This document shows positions 12,360-23,247 of a stretch of 64,000 bases of DNA, piece by piece. A program made the position numbers and the translations under genes. Within the stretch, counting starts at the first letter, position 1; every line of letters begins with the position of its first letter. Location: positions 141,927-205,926 of the forward strand of contig NW_006768767.1 of assembly GCF_000204055.1 (NCBI RefSeq), in the 5' to 3' direction. The DNA is from Melampsora larici-populina 98AG31. Lineage: Eukaryota; Basidiomycota; Pucciniomycetes; Pucciniales; Melampsoraceae. The notes under the pieces are model-generated. The model made no database searches. It was not told the origin of the DNA and saw only the letters and a list, made by a program, of their open reading frames with translations.

Positions 12360-13970
12360 ATTCCTACAGGCTGGATCACAGGCTATCACAGGTCCTCAGT
12401 GAACCAATGAATGTTTCTCAATCACACACATCACAAGATTGAGGAGGTAGTTAAACCTACCTACTAAACTATAAAAAGGTGGAGAGGTGATTTCCAACAA
12501 ACACCTCAAATCAGTCAAGTTGTTTACCCATCTGAGCTTTCAATATTTGTTCAGGGCGCAGTGAACAGCGAGAACAATAAAACTGAGCAACCACGCTAAA
12601 GAGGACGACTCATAAGCATGAGAACAGTTTGCAAAATCTCTTTTGATAACATGAGAGCTTGAGATCTGCTTTTATGAAAAAGTCTTGGATGGTTCATAAC
12701 CTGATACAAATGTGATCGGTGTTGAAGGACAATCAAGACCAATGTCAAGAATGTAATTAAGTGTGAAAGGTGGAAAGAGATGACATGGTTTCTTTATTAT
12801 ATTTATCTTGTCTATGAGTGATCTAACATTATGTTGTCCAATGTTTGTTGTTTGTTGTTATTTTTCCCAATCAACATTAGCGCTGATCTTTCCCAACATT
12901 TTGTGTTGAAGTTACTGAGATATATATGTTATCCCTTCCTCCCATCCTAATCTCTCTTTCCTCGTCTACTGGAAAGAGAGTAAGCTTTCTATTACCTCTT
13001 AATCAGTATTAGTACTAATATTATTGCTATAAAGAATCCTATAGATCACTCAAGCCTTTTCTTATAAGCTCATCATTTTAATTCTTGTCTCATCTTTCCT
13101 CCATAAAACTTAGATTAGTTTACCAGGTCTGCATACCTGTGTGTTGGAGAAGAGTGATGAATGTCAAGCACTATCTTATTAGGTACCCGTTTCTCTAGCC
13201 AATTACAATTGGGTATAAACCTGAAGCTGTGGAATCAACAGCCACATTAGATATGTAATCAGTAGAATTTGAAACATTCTTTGGATCAAAAGGTTGTGTT
13301 ACTGTCAATCAAGTGCCTCTTAATGTCCTCAGGGTGTTGGTGATGATGGTCAAGCTCTACTGTTTGTTGAGATGATCTTTCCAAAACAAATATCATGCCT
13401 TGGCAAGGTGCAAAATTTAATTTGAGGCAGCATTCTTTGTTTCTCCTTGCGTCCTAGACAGTACAATGCAAATAAATGAATCTTTGTGGTTACAAGATGG
13501 AATGGAATAATGTTTTCAAACTCTCTGAGATAGAAAGATCATTGGTTGTATAGATCTATTGATGAAAAAAGTTGATGACAGGGTGATTGTGATTTATCTC
13601 ATCAAGCTGCTCTGTACTGTTATATGATGTTGAGATGGGGAAACAATAGAGAGTAGAAAAAGAACCAAGATTGGTGAAGGAAGTAAAGTTTCTAGACAAA
13701 TTGAACAAAAGTGGAGAGGTTCTGATTTGGGATGGGTGTAATGGGACCCTAAAGTTCATCTGCCCCCTTGGAAAATGGTCCAGGAAAACTGACATTTTTC
13801 CCAAATAGGAAATCAAGAACATTGCAAATTTATACATCACAGATAAAAGTAACATCGTCAAGTTCATGCAGGTTTTCATTGACTCAGGTTTGTTGGTACA
13901 TACACAAAAAGGGAATTCAAGTATCAGAAGAGTCAGGCTAGGTGAATAGAAAAATAGAGTGAATTTTGAA

Positions 13971-14726
13971 TCAGAAAAGATCACAACACGGTAAATGAAG
14001 ATCGAACTCACTCACCATGTCAAAATCATAATCATCATAATAAGGGTATATGGTGGCTTTGACATTGACTTGTTCACAATGATTCTTCAATAAAAGTATT
14101 TGATCCTCAACTTCTGGATCGTGAGGGTCAAGATCGGGTCCCGGACAACCACGAAGACACAGTTTTTTGAGATGAGGCCATGTGCCTTCAAACAGAAGCC
14201 TATTTAGTGACCTACAATACTCTATTGTCCAGTAGGTCCACTCAAGATAGCATAAAGATTTACACTCTCGGAAACTGGTCAGTAAGTGTGCGTCCCCACT
14301 GTCAAGTGTCAGGTGAGTCAAAGATGGAAGATATAAAGGACAACGAGGACTCCCACTAGGATCATCTTCCTCGATGGCATCCAAGCTGAGATTGAGCTTT
14401 GTCAGGTGAGGTGAGATGTGATGGATAATTTTGAGCGCCAAACTTGGCAACAAATCACCATGATTGTAAATGTGAAGATCTGTGATTGTTTTTGGCCAAT
14501 TGTAGAGACACCAATTTTCATTTATATCTTCATTAAACCCTATGTCCAGCCGTGATAAATATTTGAGTTTGGACAAATTGAATCCAAAGGAACTGTCACG
14601 GATGATCTCTTGATTTCCAGATTTTGAGTAGCGACGGACCCTGAGCGACTCGAGTAAGGGTAGTCTATCAACAACTTTTGATGGAAATCCCTTGATGATT
14701 TCAGTTTCAGACTCCAATGACAAATG
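13971..14726 (-). pseudogene. F-box/LRR gene, C-terminal half (split by the Mutator-like insertion)
   Basis: The minus strand encodes about 250 residues of leucine-rich-repeat character with spaced segments such as LSKLKYLSRLDIGF, LTKLNLSLDA, LPSLTHLTLDSGD and WPHLKKLCLRG. The frame has no start of its own. It enters directly from the target-site duplication at 14,717-14,726 and continues in frame the half at 22,254-23,247. F-box/LRR proteins are substrate receptors of SCF ubiquitin ligases (known). The 3' end is either the stop at 13,971 or a splice donor GTGAGTGAG at about 14,010. The insertion should abolish the full-length product. Confidence 0.75.
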
Positions 14727-14832
14727 GGGCCCGAGATTTTTACAGACTACGATTTACAGACAATAATGTCTGTAAATCGTGATGTCTGTAAAAATCAACT
14801 TTCTCCCGGAGAAAGTTGATTTTTACAGACAT
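14727..14832. repeat. Left TIR of the MULE with nested palindromes
   Basis: Within the TIR, 14,753-14,776 is a 24-base palindrome (one mismatch) built on ACAGACA/TGTCTGT. Next to it 14,782-14,806 and 14,808-14,832 form a perfect 25-bp inverted repeat around a single base. The right TIR has the matching 24-base perfect palindrome at 22,193-22,216. The repeated TGTCTGTAAA units are plausible transposase binding sites (inference). Confidence 0.8.
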
Positions 14833-15319
14833 TCTCAAAGGAGGAATGATCGCAAGGGAAAATGGATGTATGATATCGACTGCAAAATTCTGCGGTGGGT
14901 GTCCAAAGTCGAATTTTGCGATTCTTATTTCGAAGTTTTTGCAGACGTTAATGTCTGTAAGGAAAAAAGATGCGTAAAAGTCAATAAAGTGCCTTTATTA
15001 TGCAAATTTGCAGAGCATCCATCACAGACGTTTTGTTCCGTAAAAAAGGGTGTCTGCAAATATATTTCTCACGAGGGTAATATTGAATTTTACAGCTCTT
15101 ATTCCGAGCATAATATGACCAAACCAAAAGTCAAAGGAGTTGGACTTAGGATATCAAGAACGTTATGATATCATTAAGACACAATATCCTAACGGGAAGA
15201 CTTGTTCGAGAAGACTCCTTCAGATCATTCCAAGTCGTTCTTAATCAACGTTCTCCATTCCACATTACCTTAGTGAACATCCAATCCCCATCTCCTCCAT
15301 CATAAACATTAACAACATC

Positions 15320-16376
15320 ATGGCAATCCGTCCTAGGTGGTGGTTAAACCCCACACCTGAAGAGCTCGCCTGGTTTAACAGCTTATCACCCCGCTCCAAG
15401 TCCGAAATCTTTCCTTGGATCATCACCGCAAGATCCCATCCAGGCATCCATGACGGATTGGACCAATGCTTTCGCTGTGGCGAGCTCGGCCACAGTCGCA
15501 TCACCACTGGATGCATCAGCACCAACCCGTTCCCTCGTCAACCCCATTTCGACACTTGGCGTCGAGCGAGCAATGGAAAGACTTACACCGTGGACATGTT
15601 ACCCCCATTTCGACACTTGGCGTCGAGCGAGCAATGGAAAGACTTACACCGTGGACATGTTACGCATGACCGACGCTGCTCTCGCTACCCAAGCTGCCCA
15701 AGCTGCCGAAGCTGCTCTCGCTGCCCAAGCTGCCCAAGCTGCCCAAGCTGCCCAAGCTGCCCAAGCTGCCCAAGCTGCCCAAGCTGCCCAAGCTGCCCAA
15801 GCTGCCGAGGCTGCCCAAGCTGCCCAAGCTTTCGAAGAAGGTCAGTTGAATGAACTCTCCTACCTACGTTGGAAACATTAGACTGGGGCTTACTTGCGAT
15901 GATTAAACAGCGATTGAAGCGCCAATCACATTGTCTTCTGACGATCTCGATCTCCTTGACGCCATCGAGGAGCAAGCTGCTGGTAAGCGCCTTCCTCTCT
16001 CTCCTTACCTAACGGAATTCCAATCGTGACGCCTGCAATTAGCCTCAATGGCAAGTCAAGCTGCCACCGAGGGTAGCGGAGGAGCCACAGAGCCCACTCA
16101 TGACGAGTCCAACACCAACAACAGCCGTGAAGGTTCAACCAGTCGTGAAGGTTCAACCAACAATCACGAAGGCCCAAACATGACTCAAGAGTCCTTCCAT
16201 TCTTTTACTGTAGAAGGGACGTGTAAGTTTATCATTTCATCAGTTATCAGCCATTCACACAGGATGGCTGATAACCAATCCTTCGATAGCCACGGTGGCC
16301 AGTCAAGAGCCCAGTCCAGGGCCAAGCATTCCTGGGAACATAGGTGCTCAAGCGTTGCCAAACATGTCTCGTGAGT
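15320..16376 (+). CDS. MULE-borne second gene with an Ala-Ala-Gln repeat; frame broken by a 61-bp duplication
   Basis: It starts MAIRPRWWLNPTPEELAWFN. The frame runs to VDML at about 15,600, where a 61-bp tandem duplication shifts it by one base. The following frame (RMTDAALATQAAQ...) is the natural continuation when one copy is removed. A long AAQ repeat follows, then exons I infer from GTCAGT/CAG, GTAAGC/TAG and GTAAGT/TAG boundaries near 15,838/15,918, 15,981/16,041 and 16,220/16,290. These encode an acidic segment (LSSDDLDLLDAIEEQ) and a Ser/Thr/Asn-rich tail with two REGST repeats. No known domain is visible. The zinc-knuckle-like Cys/His spacing CFRCGELGH is not a full CCHC. It converges on the transposase gene in the same element, so it is probably an accessory element protein. 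Confidence 0.5.
15543..15664. repeat. 61-bp tandem duplication
   Basis: Two adjacent copies (about 15,543-15,603 and 15,604-15,664) contain CCCATTTCGACACTTGGCGT and end in GTGGACATGTTA. They are identical apart from the junction bases. Because 61 is not a multiple of three, the duplication shifts the reading frame of the gene around it. Confidence 0.9.
15675..15836. repeat. 9-bp coding minisatellite (GCTGCCCAA), about 18 units
   Basis: Units start at 15,675 and repeat every 9 bases. Nine consecutive units at 15,720-15,800 are perfect, and the flanking ones are variants (GCTGCTCTC, GCTGCCGAA, GCTTTCGAA). It encodes an Ala-Ala-Gln helix-forming repeat in the plus-strand gene. Confidence 0.95.
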
Positions 16377-16756
16377 GTATTACATTTGGCTTTTTCCTTC
16401 TACAATACTCATGAGATCACTCCATTTGGGTGGGCTAGGTGGAAGGCGCGCGCAAACCCTACCTCCTGGTTTGTAGGTACAAGCAAAGTCTTGTTTGCTT
16501 TCACCGAAAGGTACAAGTCTTGTCCAATCGATCGACACAGAATGTATTTCTATTACGAAGAGGAACTAAGAAGGGGAACTAAGAGGAGATGTGATATTAT
16601 TATAGACGGAAATATCTAAACCATTAAGAGGAAGCAGGTGGAGGAGGGTACTGAATTGATATAAACGGAAATATCTTGAAACTATTTTGTGTCTTTTTTT
16701 CTTTTACTTTGTACATCTCCCCAAAAGCTAGGGAATGATATCACCAATGTTGAATT

Positions 16757-19700
16757 CTAAGTTTTCCTACGCTTAGACTTCCTTCTAGTACCACTAACCG
16801 CCGACTCTGGGCTAATGACTCCCGTTTCGGCAGGGTCAATGGGCACAAGCTCCCAACCCTTCCAACCTTTTTTCGGAACAACTGTTGCACAACAAACATG
16901 TAACAAGCATGTGAGCCACGAGCAACAACTAAAAGAAAATGATTGTGAAAAACTCACCGGGTTTGGTTTCTGTAATCCCCTCCGCTAAAGCATCCTGTGC
17001 TTTTGAATTGGCCTTGCGACGTGCTTTGGCCTTGGCTGTGATGGGTGGTAAGACCATCAGTATGTCATAAAAAAGTAACAGGCAAGGTGTCAACACTAAC
17101 CTTTCTTTATTCGTCGTTGACTGGATGTCGCGCCGGTCTTGCTTTCATCAGCTGTTCCTTCCTCCCCATCCTTGATCGCGTCTTTCTTTTTGAGGGCCTT
17201 AGTTTGGTTGTTGGTGTTACCTACTTNNNNNNNNNNNNNNNNNNNNNNNNNNNNNNNNNNNNNNNNNNNNNNNNNNNNNNNNNNNNNNNNNNNNNNNNNN
17301 NNNNNNNNNNNNNNNNNNNNNNNNNNNNNNNNNNNNNNNNNNNNNNNTGTTATCGATTTCCTCTTGTGTCATACTTTCCATGGCGGCCTCTGGTTTGGCG
17401 GATGAGAAAGACCTTGAATGATATGTGATATGTGAAGAATCAATAGCAATAATAAAAGAAAGTTATGACTCACCAGCTTTCACATCTTGGTCGGCTTCGG
17501 ATTGGTCTGAAGCAGTTGAATCATCTAGCGCCTTCTCAGCCGCCGTGAGAGCGTCTTCGCCTTTGTTCTTTCGTGACTTCATAGTTTGAGAGAACGGGAT
17601 ATTGCCATTGATATCAGCATTGGTCTTCATGATCTTTGCATTGGCAGCCTCGATAATCACGGCTTCGTCAGTCGTAGGTTCTCGGGAGTACATTGCCCAG
17701 CTTGTACTCGCCATAGCTCCACCAATACTTTCCAGGTCCCGACTGCTCAATGTTGCAATACCTGCATTCTGCAAATCGTTGTGGTGCCATACCCCGGTAA
17801 GGCCTCCAACCGTACGTACCACTTGACACCAAAAGTGTCCACCTGCCCAAAAACCTCGTGCACGCATGAAGTAATCAATACCAAACAAAGTTAATTTGTA
17901 AGGCAAGTTACACTCGGCCTGCATCCTCACCATTTCGGGTCTCTTTGAGTCTGATATCAAGAATCTCGAAAGCTCGAGATGCACGTAGAGGTGAGGTGGA
18001 GGAGGGTTAGGTTCGAAAGACAGCTGGTTTCTCTCCACAAATGGAGGTGAGCCCTCGTCCAATTTCTTGCAGGCTTGACAGTGTCGGTTAGAAACTCCGC
18101 GGATTCCAGCTGGAGAGGTCCATTGAGCGATCAAATCGGATGTATGGGCATAAGTCAATTGCCCTTGAAAGTCTTGAGGACAGAGGTTGATAGTATTCGT
18201 GGGAATTGTTTCGTTAATGCGATGGGAAGAATCGCGAGAGCAAACCAGTTTGCGGAGACGGTGGAGACGGAATAAAGACCTCGCGGGAGCTGGAACAGAC
18301 TTGCTGTTATCTCTTGCGTCGAAAATCAACTCGAAGAAGGTGTCAGCAGAGGCAAATTGGTCGGTGGGGAAACTGTCTGAAATGGCTTGAGCGGCGGCGT
18401 GGATTGTGTTCTGTCCTAAAGATAAGATGCTCCTAATGTTACCTTTCTGTGACATCTCCCAAGTGGCGCGCGAGGACAGAACCTTCATGACCTTCGTATA
18501 GATGTGATTGGTCTTGCCTTTGGAGGCGTGGAACCATAGAGGAGTGCAGAGTGCATGCAAGCACTCTGCAATCGAATCGAGCCAGCAGCGGTTACGGCGG
18601 CCAGCGGTGGTCGACGCAAAGAAGCCCTGGAAGGTGGTGACGGGGTTTCGATCGATATTGATTGCACCAACGGGTCTACCGAGCTTTTTGGATTTGGAAC
18701 CTAGAAGAGCGTCGGTGGTGTCGGGAGCGCGGCCGTCGTTGCGCTTGTCCTTGCGATTTCGGTTCTTTTTGGACCATCCCAAGGTCTCCGCGACTTTCTC
18801 GTAGTTTTTGTTGCAACCGTATTCGATGGACACACCTCGAAGTAGATCGGCGTGGTCCCTTTGAAGGCTGGAGACTAGAGCATAGAGCTGCACCAAGCCC
18901 ACCTGGACGGTACAATTACCTTCCCTGAAAAGAAGTTATAGCGGATTGAGATGAGAAAGAGAAATAGAAATGTAATGAGATTGAGATAACGTACGAAATC
19001 ATGTAATACACGCGGTGCATTGACTCTTGAGCATTGGTTGTTTCAGGAAGGTCGTCACACAGTCCGTCATCGTCAATCTGCTTCTGCCTCGACCGGAAAA
19101 GCATGGCCTCGGTATCTGAAGCTTGCCACCAATCAAGCCAACGCTTGGCTTTGGGGAATAGGCGTCTCAAGGTAGCGATATTCTCCTCGTACGTGGCCTT
19201 GCCGGCCTCGTCCTTGACCAAGAGAGCCTCCGTAAGCCTTTGGAACTCGCCCTGCAAAATGATAAATTAGTACAATGTTGGTTTTATTTTATGATTGAAG
19301 TTCAAAGAGTTAGGCTAAATGTAAAACTTACTTGCTGGTGCCTAGGGATGACATTGAGATTACGCCGTATCCGTGTGACTGAAGCACGGAAGTGTTCTTG
19401 ACAACCACGAAGTTTGCCTAACGCTTGGGCCCTATCGGTTACATCAAAAACGTCCATGTAAGCTCTTATGAAACCGTTTTTCTGTGCAGCAGAAAAATCC
19501 ACGACTTGTCTGACAAGTATGTCTCGTTCAGCGGGTAACAGTTGGGCGTCCTTGATTTGCTTCATCAGCGCCTGGAAATGAGCCACGTAGTGCTCTTCCG
19601 AGAGACCGTATAGCCAGGTGAGCTGAATCGGAATCCACCGGTGAATGACAGATTGGTACATAGAAGTCGTCATGAGGTAGCCATTAGCGAAAAATTTGTA

Positions 19701-21210
19701 GGTCACGTCGGATAAAAGTCCCCCGCTGTAGACGCCACCATCTTCCTCTCGTGCTAGGAATTGCTCGGCCATCCACGGGGTTTGAAAGGTCATATGGGTA
19801 TTCTCAGGCAAGAAAGATGAGGAAATCATCCTCAAGCCAAGTCTTGAGGGGAAAAGAGGGTAAATATGTTAGCAATTAAACATTATAAATGATGCAGAGA
19901 AGAATATACAATGGAATATGTGACTTACTTGGCCCAGTGGATCATGTCCAAGATAAAACTGTCGCCTGAGCCGGGAATTTTTTTCTCTGGAATGACACCT
20001 GCGTCCACCAATAGCTTGCGACGGTAGTAGCCGGTCCGATGCAAATTTCCAAAAGCCGGATGGATAGCGGAAGCTGTCTTGATTTCTTGCTTTCCTGCTG
20101 GAGCCCGACCGACCTGGGATTGAGACAGTCACAAAGTCTAATGAGCAATCAGACATGGAAAAGATAGAGTCTAAAAGAAATGAAATGGATAGTCTAAAAG
20201 AAATGGAAAAGAAACAGTGGTGATGAAATTTGTACCTTGTGTTGCAACGGCCCGACAGAAGGGTTGTTGACAACCCTTTCGCCAAACTTGCTGATGGATA
20301 ACTTATCAGGCTTGCCACGACGTGGCCATGGATGAACGTGGAAACCAGCGTGTCTGATGATACCCCAACCGGTTGGGAGGTGCTCATCCAGCCGACATAT
20401 CGTGTCTTCACATGGGATGTGACGCAGGTACTCAGAGCATAGAGCCGCCGGGCATTTGATAGGCCTAACGGATGATAAGGAAAGAAAGATAGAATAAAGA
20501 TATTAAAATGAGAAAGTAGATATGGATAAAATGGGGAAGGGAATATAAAGTCAGATCTTGCAATCAATCGAGGATATTATTGGATGAGTAGATGCTCACG
20601 TGTCTTTCATTTCAGCTATTTTTCCGCGGGCAGTAGGTGGTGAGCCAAGGTAATCACATTCCGCATTGGAACAGATAACCACACCAAGACAAGCAAACCG
20701 GACGGTTCGCCAGTCAGGTCGTTTTTCCTGAAACCCACCACCGGAAGTTTTGTAAGTGAAAGCAAAGGTGCCCCAGTTGGTGAGCGTCTGGCCCGGATGC
20801 CTAACAAAGACCGTCTTGCCGTTGGGGAGCTTTGGGTACCCTTCGTCGTCTAGAGTCGTGTTATGATCTATGAAGGTTTCAAAGGATGCTCGGTCGAGTG
20901 GAAGGCCAAAGGTCTTCTTGCCCTTCTTCTTGGCAACTACCTTCGACTTTTCTTGGACTGGGAGCTGAGCGGATCCACTGTGGTCTTCCTCGCGAGGATT
21001 GTGATCATCCTCGTCGAGTTCGTCGTCGTTGTTGTCCAGAATCTCAGAACGTGACTCGTCCGGGAAGTGGCTGAAGTCCCGTAGTTGCTCATCTGTGTCG
21101 TAGCCGACAGAGTAGGCGACAGATCCAGCGTCAGAGCCATCGTCAGCGTAGTCGTCGTATTCATGGACTGATCCGTTGGATTCGTGATCGGACATATCGC
21201 TGTGAGTCAT
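16757..21210 (-). CDS. Mutator-like transposase fused to a ubiquitin-specific-protease-like domain
   Basis: I read a multi-exon minus-strand gene. The first exon (21,210-20,600) gives an acidic N-terminus, then CLGVVICSNAECDYLG. The next exon supplies KCPAALC and HVHPWP, the Cys/His set of a WRKY-GCM1-type zinc finger. The DDE core follows: GDSFILDMIHW, then Asp in LLSDVTYKFF (about 19,708), Asp in VVDFSAAQ (about 19,498) and Glu in TTNAQESMHR (about 19,025). Without a break the frame enters GLVQLYALV and a thiol-protease-like region. That region has the Cys box NRCWLDSIAECLHAL (Cys at 18,585-18,587), CxxC-type zinc ligands (RHCQACKK), PHLYVHLELSRF, and the His box GGHFWCQVVR (His at 17,835-17,837) followed by WHHND. 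A Lys-rich C-terminus resumes after the gap and ends KSKRRKT at 16,757. Apart from the gap I see no stop or frameshift. Family assignments are from motifs; protease activity is inference. Confidence 0.8.
17227..17347. other. Assembly gap (121 N)
   Basis: The gap falls in the C-terminal linker of the transposase-protease gene. On both sides the minus strand reads low-complexity charged coding sequence (MESMTQEEIDN before, NTNNQTKALKKKDA after), so the missing bases are probably repetitive coding sequence and/or an intron. The true length may differ from 121. Confidence 0.95.
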
Positions 21211-22243
21211 CTTGGAGGGCCTAAAATGTGAAAGCGATAGTGACGAGGAGATAAATCAAAAGAGTGGGAAAGATGATAAGTGACGGAGTAAAGGAAGCTT
21301 TGGATAAAGGAAGCTTTGAAAGGTTGATTAAATGGGGAACGAACGAAAGACTAGTATTGAGAATTGATGGAGATGCTTTATAAAGGAGAAAGCTGTTGTT
21401 TTTGTTGGTGGTCGGGATGGGTCTTGATGGTGGATTTTGATGGTAAGAATCGAATTCAAAGATTCAAAAAAAAACACGGCTTAGAGGAGGAAAAAAAATT
21501 CGTCGGGGTATGAACGACGGTCGAAGACTAGAGCTTTATTTGTCTTTTTCCGAATCCATTGCCTTTTTGCCGATGGTTCGCTATCATTTTTTTGACATCG
21601 TCCAAAGCGATTCTCCTTTGGGAAGAGGCTTGGATCACTAAATGGATGTTGTGATGAGTTGAAATGCCTTGTCCACGTCCAATAGGATTCCCTTTTGGGA
21701 AGAGGCTTGGTTCGATATGTGGTTGCCTAGTATGCCAACATCCATCCTCGCGAGGATGGGTAAGGGTACCCATGATGAGCCCGGGACCACGTCCATATTC
21801 GTCATGGTTGTGAAGGAACGACAGAGGAAATGTTCGCCGTAATTTTCGATATGGGAGGAAATGTTCACCGTAATTTGTTCGCCGTAATTTTCGATGTTGG
21901 CCGCTTCGAGACGAATTTCGCGAAACAGGTTTTGCAGATGAAACTTAGTCTGTTCGACTTGTCTCGCAAAAATATATACTGAGCCAGCTTTATGGCTTTT
22001 TGCAGTCGAGTTTTTTGGCGGTGATTAATGCTCGTCAAAGATGATACGGAAATTTCAACATTAGAATACTGGAGATGTATTTTTGCGTACATTCGTTTGC
22101 GGTGTTTTTGTTTACATACGTTCGGAATTTGAAAAATCGCTGTAAATTTCAACATTGGCCCGGGAAAAATGTATTTTTACAGAGACTCATGTTTTACAGA
22201 CATTAATGTCTGTAAAGGGTAGTCTGTAAAATTCATCGATCCC

Positions 22244-23247
22244 ATGACAAATGCTGAAGTTTGAAATTTGACAATAGCGGAATCAAGTCTAATAGAAAAG
22301 TTTCTGTTCCACCTATGTCTTCATCCTGTTCTTCGTGGCAATAATAAAAAGACAGGCAAGAAAGGTTGGGGCACTGAAGTATCAAGTCTTTCGCATTCTT
22401 CGGTGAAATCCAGTTGCAGTGAAAGTTGGGATCAGTGATGAGATTATCGTAGAAGGGATCATACACAGGGTCGCCATGAGGTTTGCTGCAGTTTTTGGAG
22501 AGACAGAGTCTTAGAGATCGGACATGGGAGCCTCTTCTGAGAAGGATATCTTTAGTCCATAGATCTATTGGTGCTGGAAGAGCAGTGGGAAAACTTAATT
22601 TCTGAAAATTATAATGAGTGACAGATCATGATTAGAAGTGTTTCCTTGTTTCACGAGTTGATATGGAGGTGACTCACTCGCCATAGCCACGGTTCACAAC
22701 GGTTGTATATTTCACGCGAAGTAAGTGAAAAGGCTTGGATGCTGTTCAATATTGGTGAGTTTTGGTGCAAATAGGTCGTGTATGGCTTCCTGTCACCCGG
22801 ACCTGTGATTATCACCTTGGCTAGGTGCTTTTTCATGTAATTTTGCCCATCTTCGAGGCCTGCCATGCAATTGAGCTGTTCAAGTACCTTGTGGAAGACC
22901 TCGATAGGTAGATCCAAAAGGCCCATTGGACGAGATTTATGTTCTAATTCCACATTTTGGATAACTTCTGTCAACACATCAAATGAGATTTCATTTTCTT
23001 GGCCAACGCGAGATTCGGGTAAGTCATTGACCGATGAGGAAGTCACATCTGGGCTTTCTGATAGACCGAGTTGAAGAAAGATATCAAGGATCGATTCTTT
23101 TGACCAAGTAAATCCTTTAGAATCAAGTTCATCAAATCGTTTTTGAATAAATTTGACATGCTGGTCCTCTGGCGTAGTCTTCTCATTACATTTCGAGATA
23201 ATCTCGTGCCAAAGTGAAAGCTGAGCCTTGCAACAGGAGGATGCCAT
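22244..23247 (-). pseudogene. F-box/LRR gene, N-terminal half (split by the Mutator-like insertion)
   Basis: It starts MASSCCKAQLSLWHEI at 23,247. Exon 1 is 22,678-23,247. The intron is GTGAGT at 22,677 to CAG at 22,602, and exon 2 runs from 22,601 into the target duplication at 22,244-22,253. An F-box-like motif lies at about 22,870-22,935 (GLLDLPIEVFHKVLEQLN), followed by FSLTSREIYNRCEPWLW, the usual F-box context. Exon 2 then begins the leucine-rich part (LILQCPNLSCLSFYYC). Without the insertion the frame would continue LQHLS|LESETE into 14,716 and below. SCF substrate receptor is the expected role for the family; the target is unknown. Confidence 0.75.

Larger units (their letters stand above)
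9746..13970. other. A+T-rich stretch without a supportable gene
   Basis: No frame longer than about 95 codons carries a recognisable motif, and the short ones change frame without splice signals. Two hairpin elements (11,175-11,363 and 12,253-12,359) are listed separately. The segment around 12,780-13,180 (TATATAT, C+T-rich tract, no coding) could be a solo LTR, but I found no matching second copy or target duplication. The minus-strand frame 13,556-14,011 overlaps the F-box gene's 3' end and has no motif. Confidence 0.35.
14727..22243. mobile_element. Mutator-like (MULE, WRKY-GCM1 type) DNA transposon, 7.5 kb
   Basis: The ends are inverted repeats of about 80 bp. The left begins GGGCCCGAGATTTTTACAGA and the reverse-complemented right begins GGGATCGATGAATTTTACAG. 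Both continue with ACAGACTAC, a TTTACAGACA palindrome and CTGTAAAAAT. The flanks are an exact 10-bp duplication, ATGACAAATG, at 14,717-14,726 and 22,244-22,253, within the 9-11 bp usual for Mutator-like elements. The element carries two convergent genes: a plus-strand gene at 15,320 and the minus-strand transposase at 21,210. It sits inside the coding sequence of an F-box/LRR gene. The assembly has a 121-base gap inside it. Confidence 0.9.

Noticed and set aside
12780..13180. Possible solo LTR (TATATAT followed by C+T-rich tract)
   Set aside because: No TG...CA ends with target duplication and no second copy in the window.
15320..15853. Cys-rich frame (PSCPSCPSC...) across the 9-bp array
   Set aside because: It is the wrong frame of the AAQ repeat, reached only because of the 61-bp duplication; the neighbouring frame continues into downstream exons.
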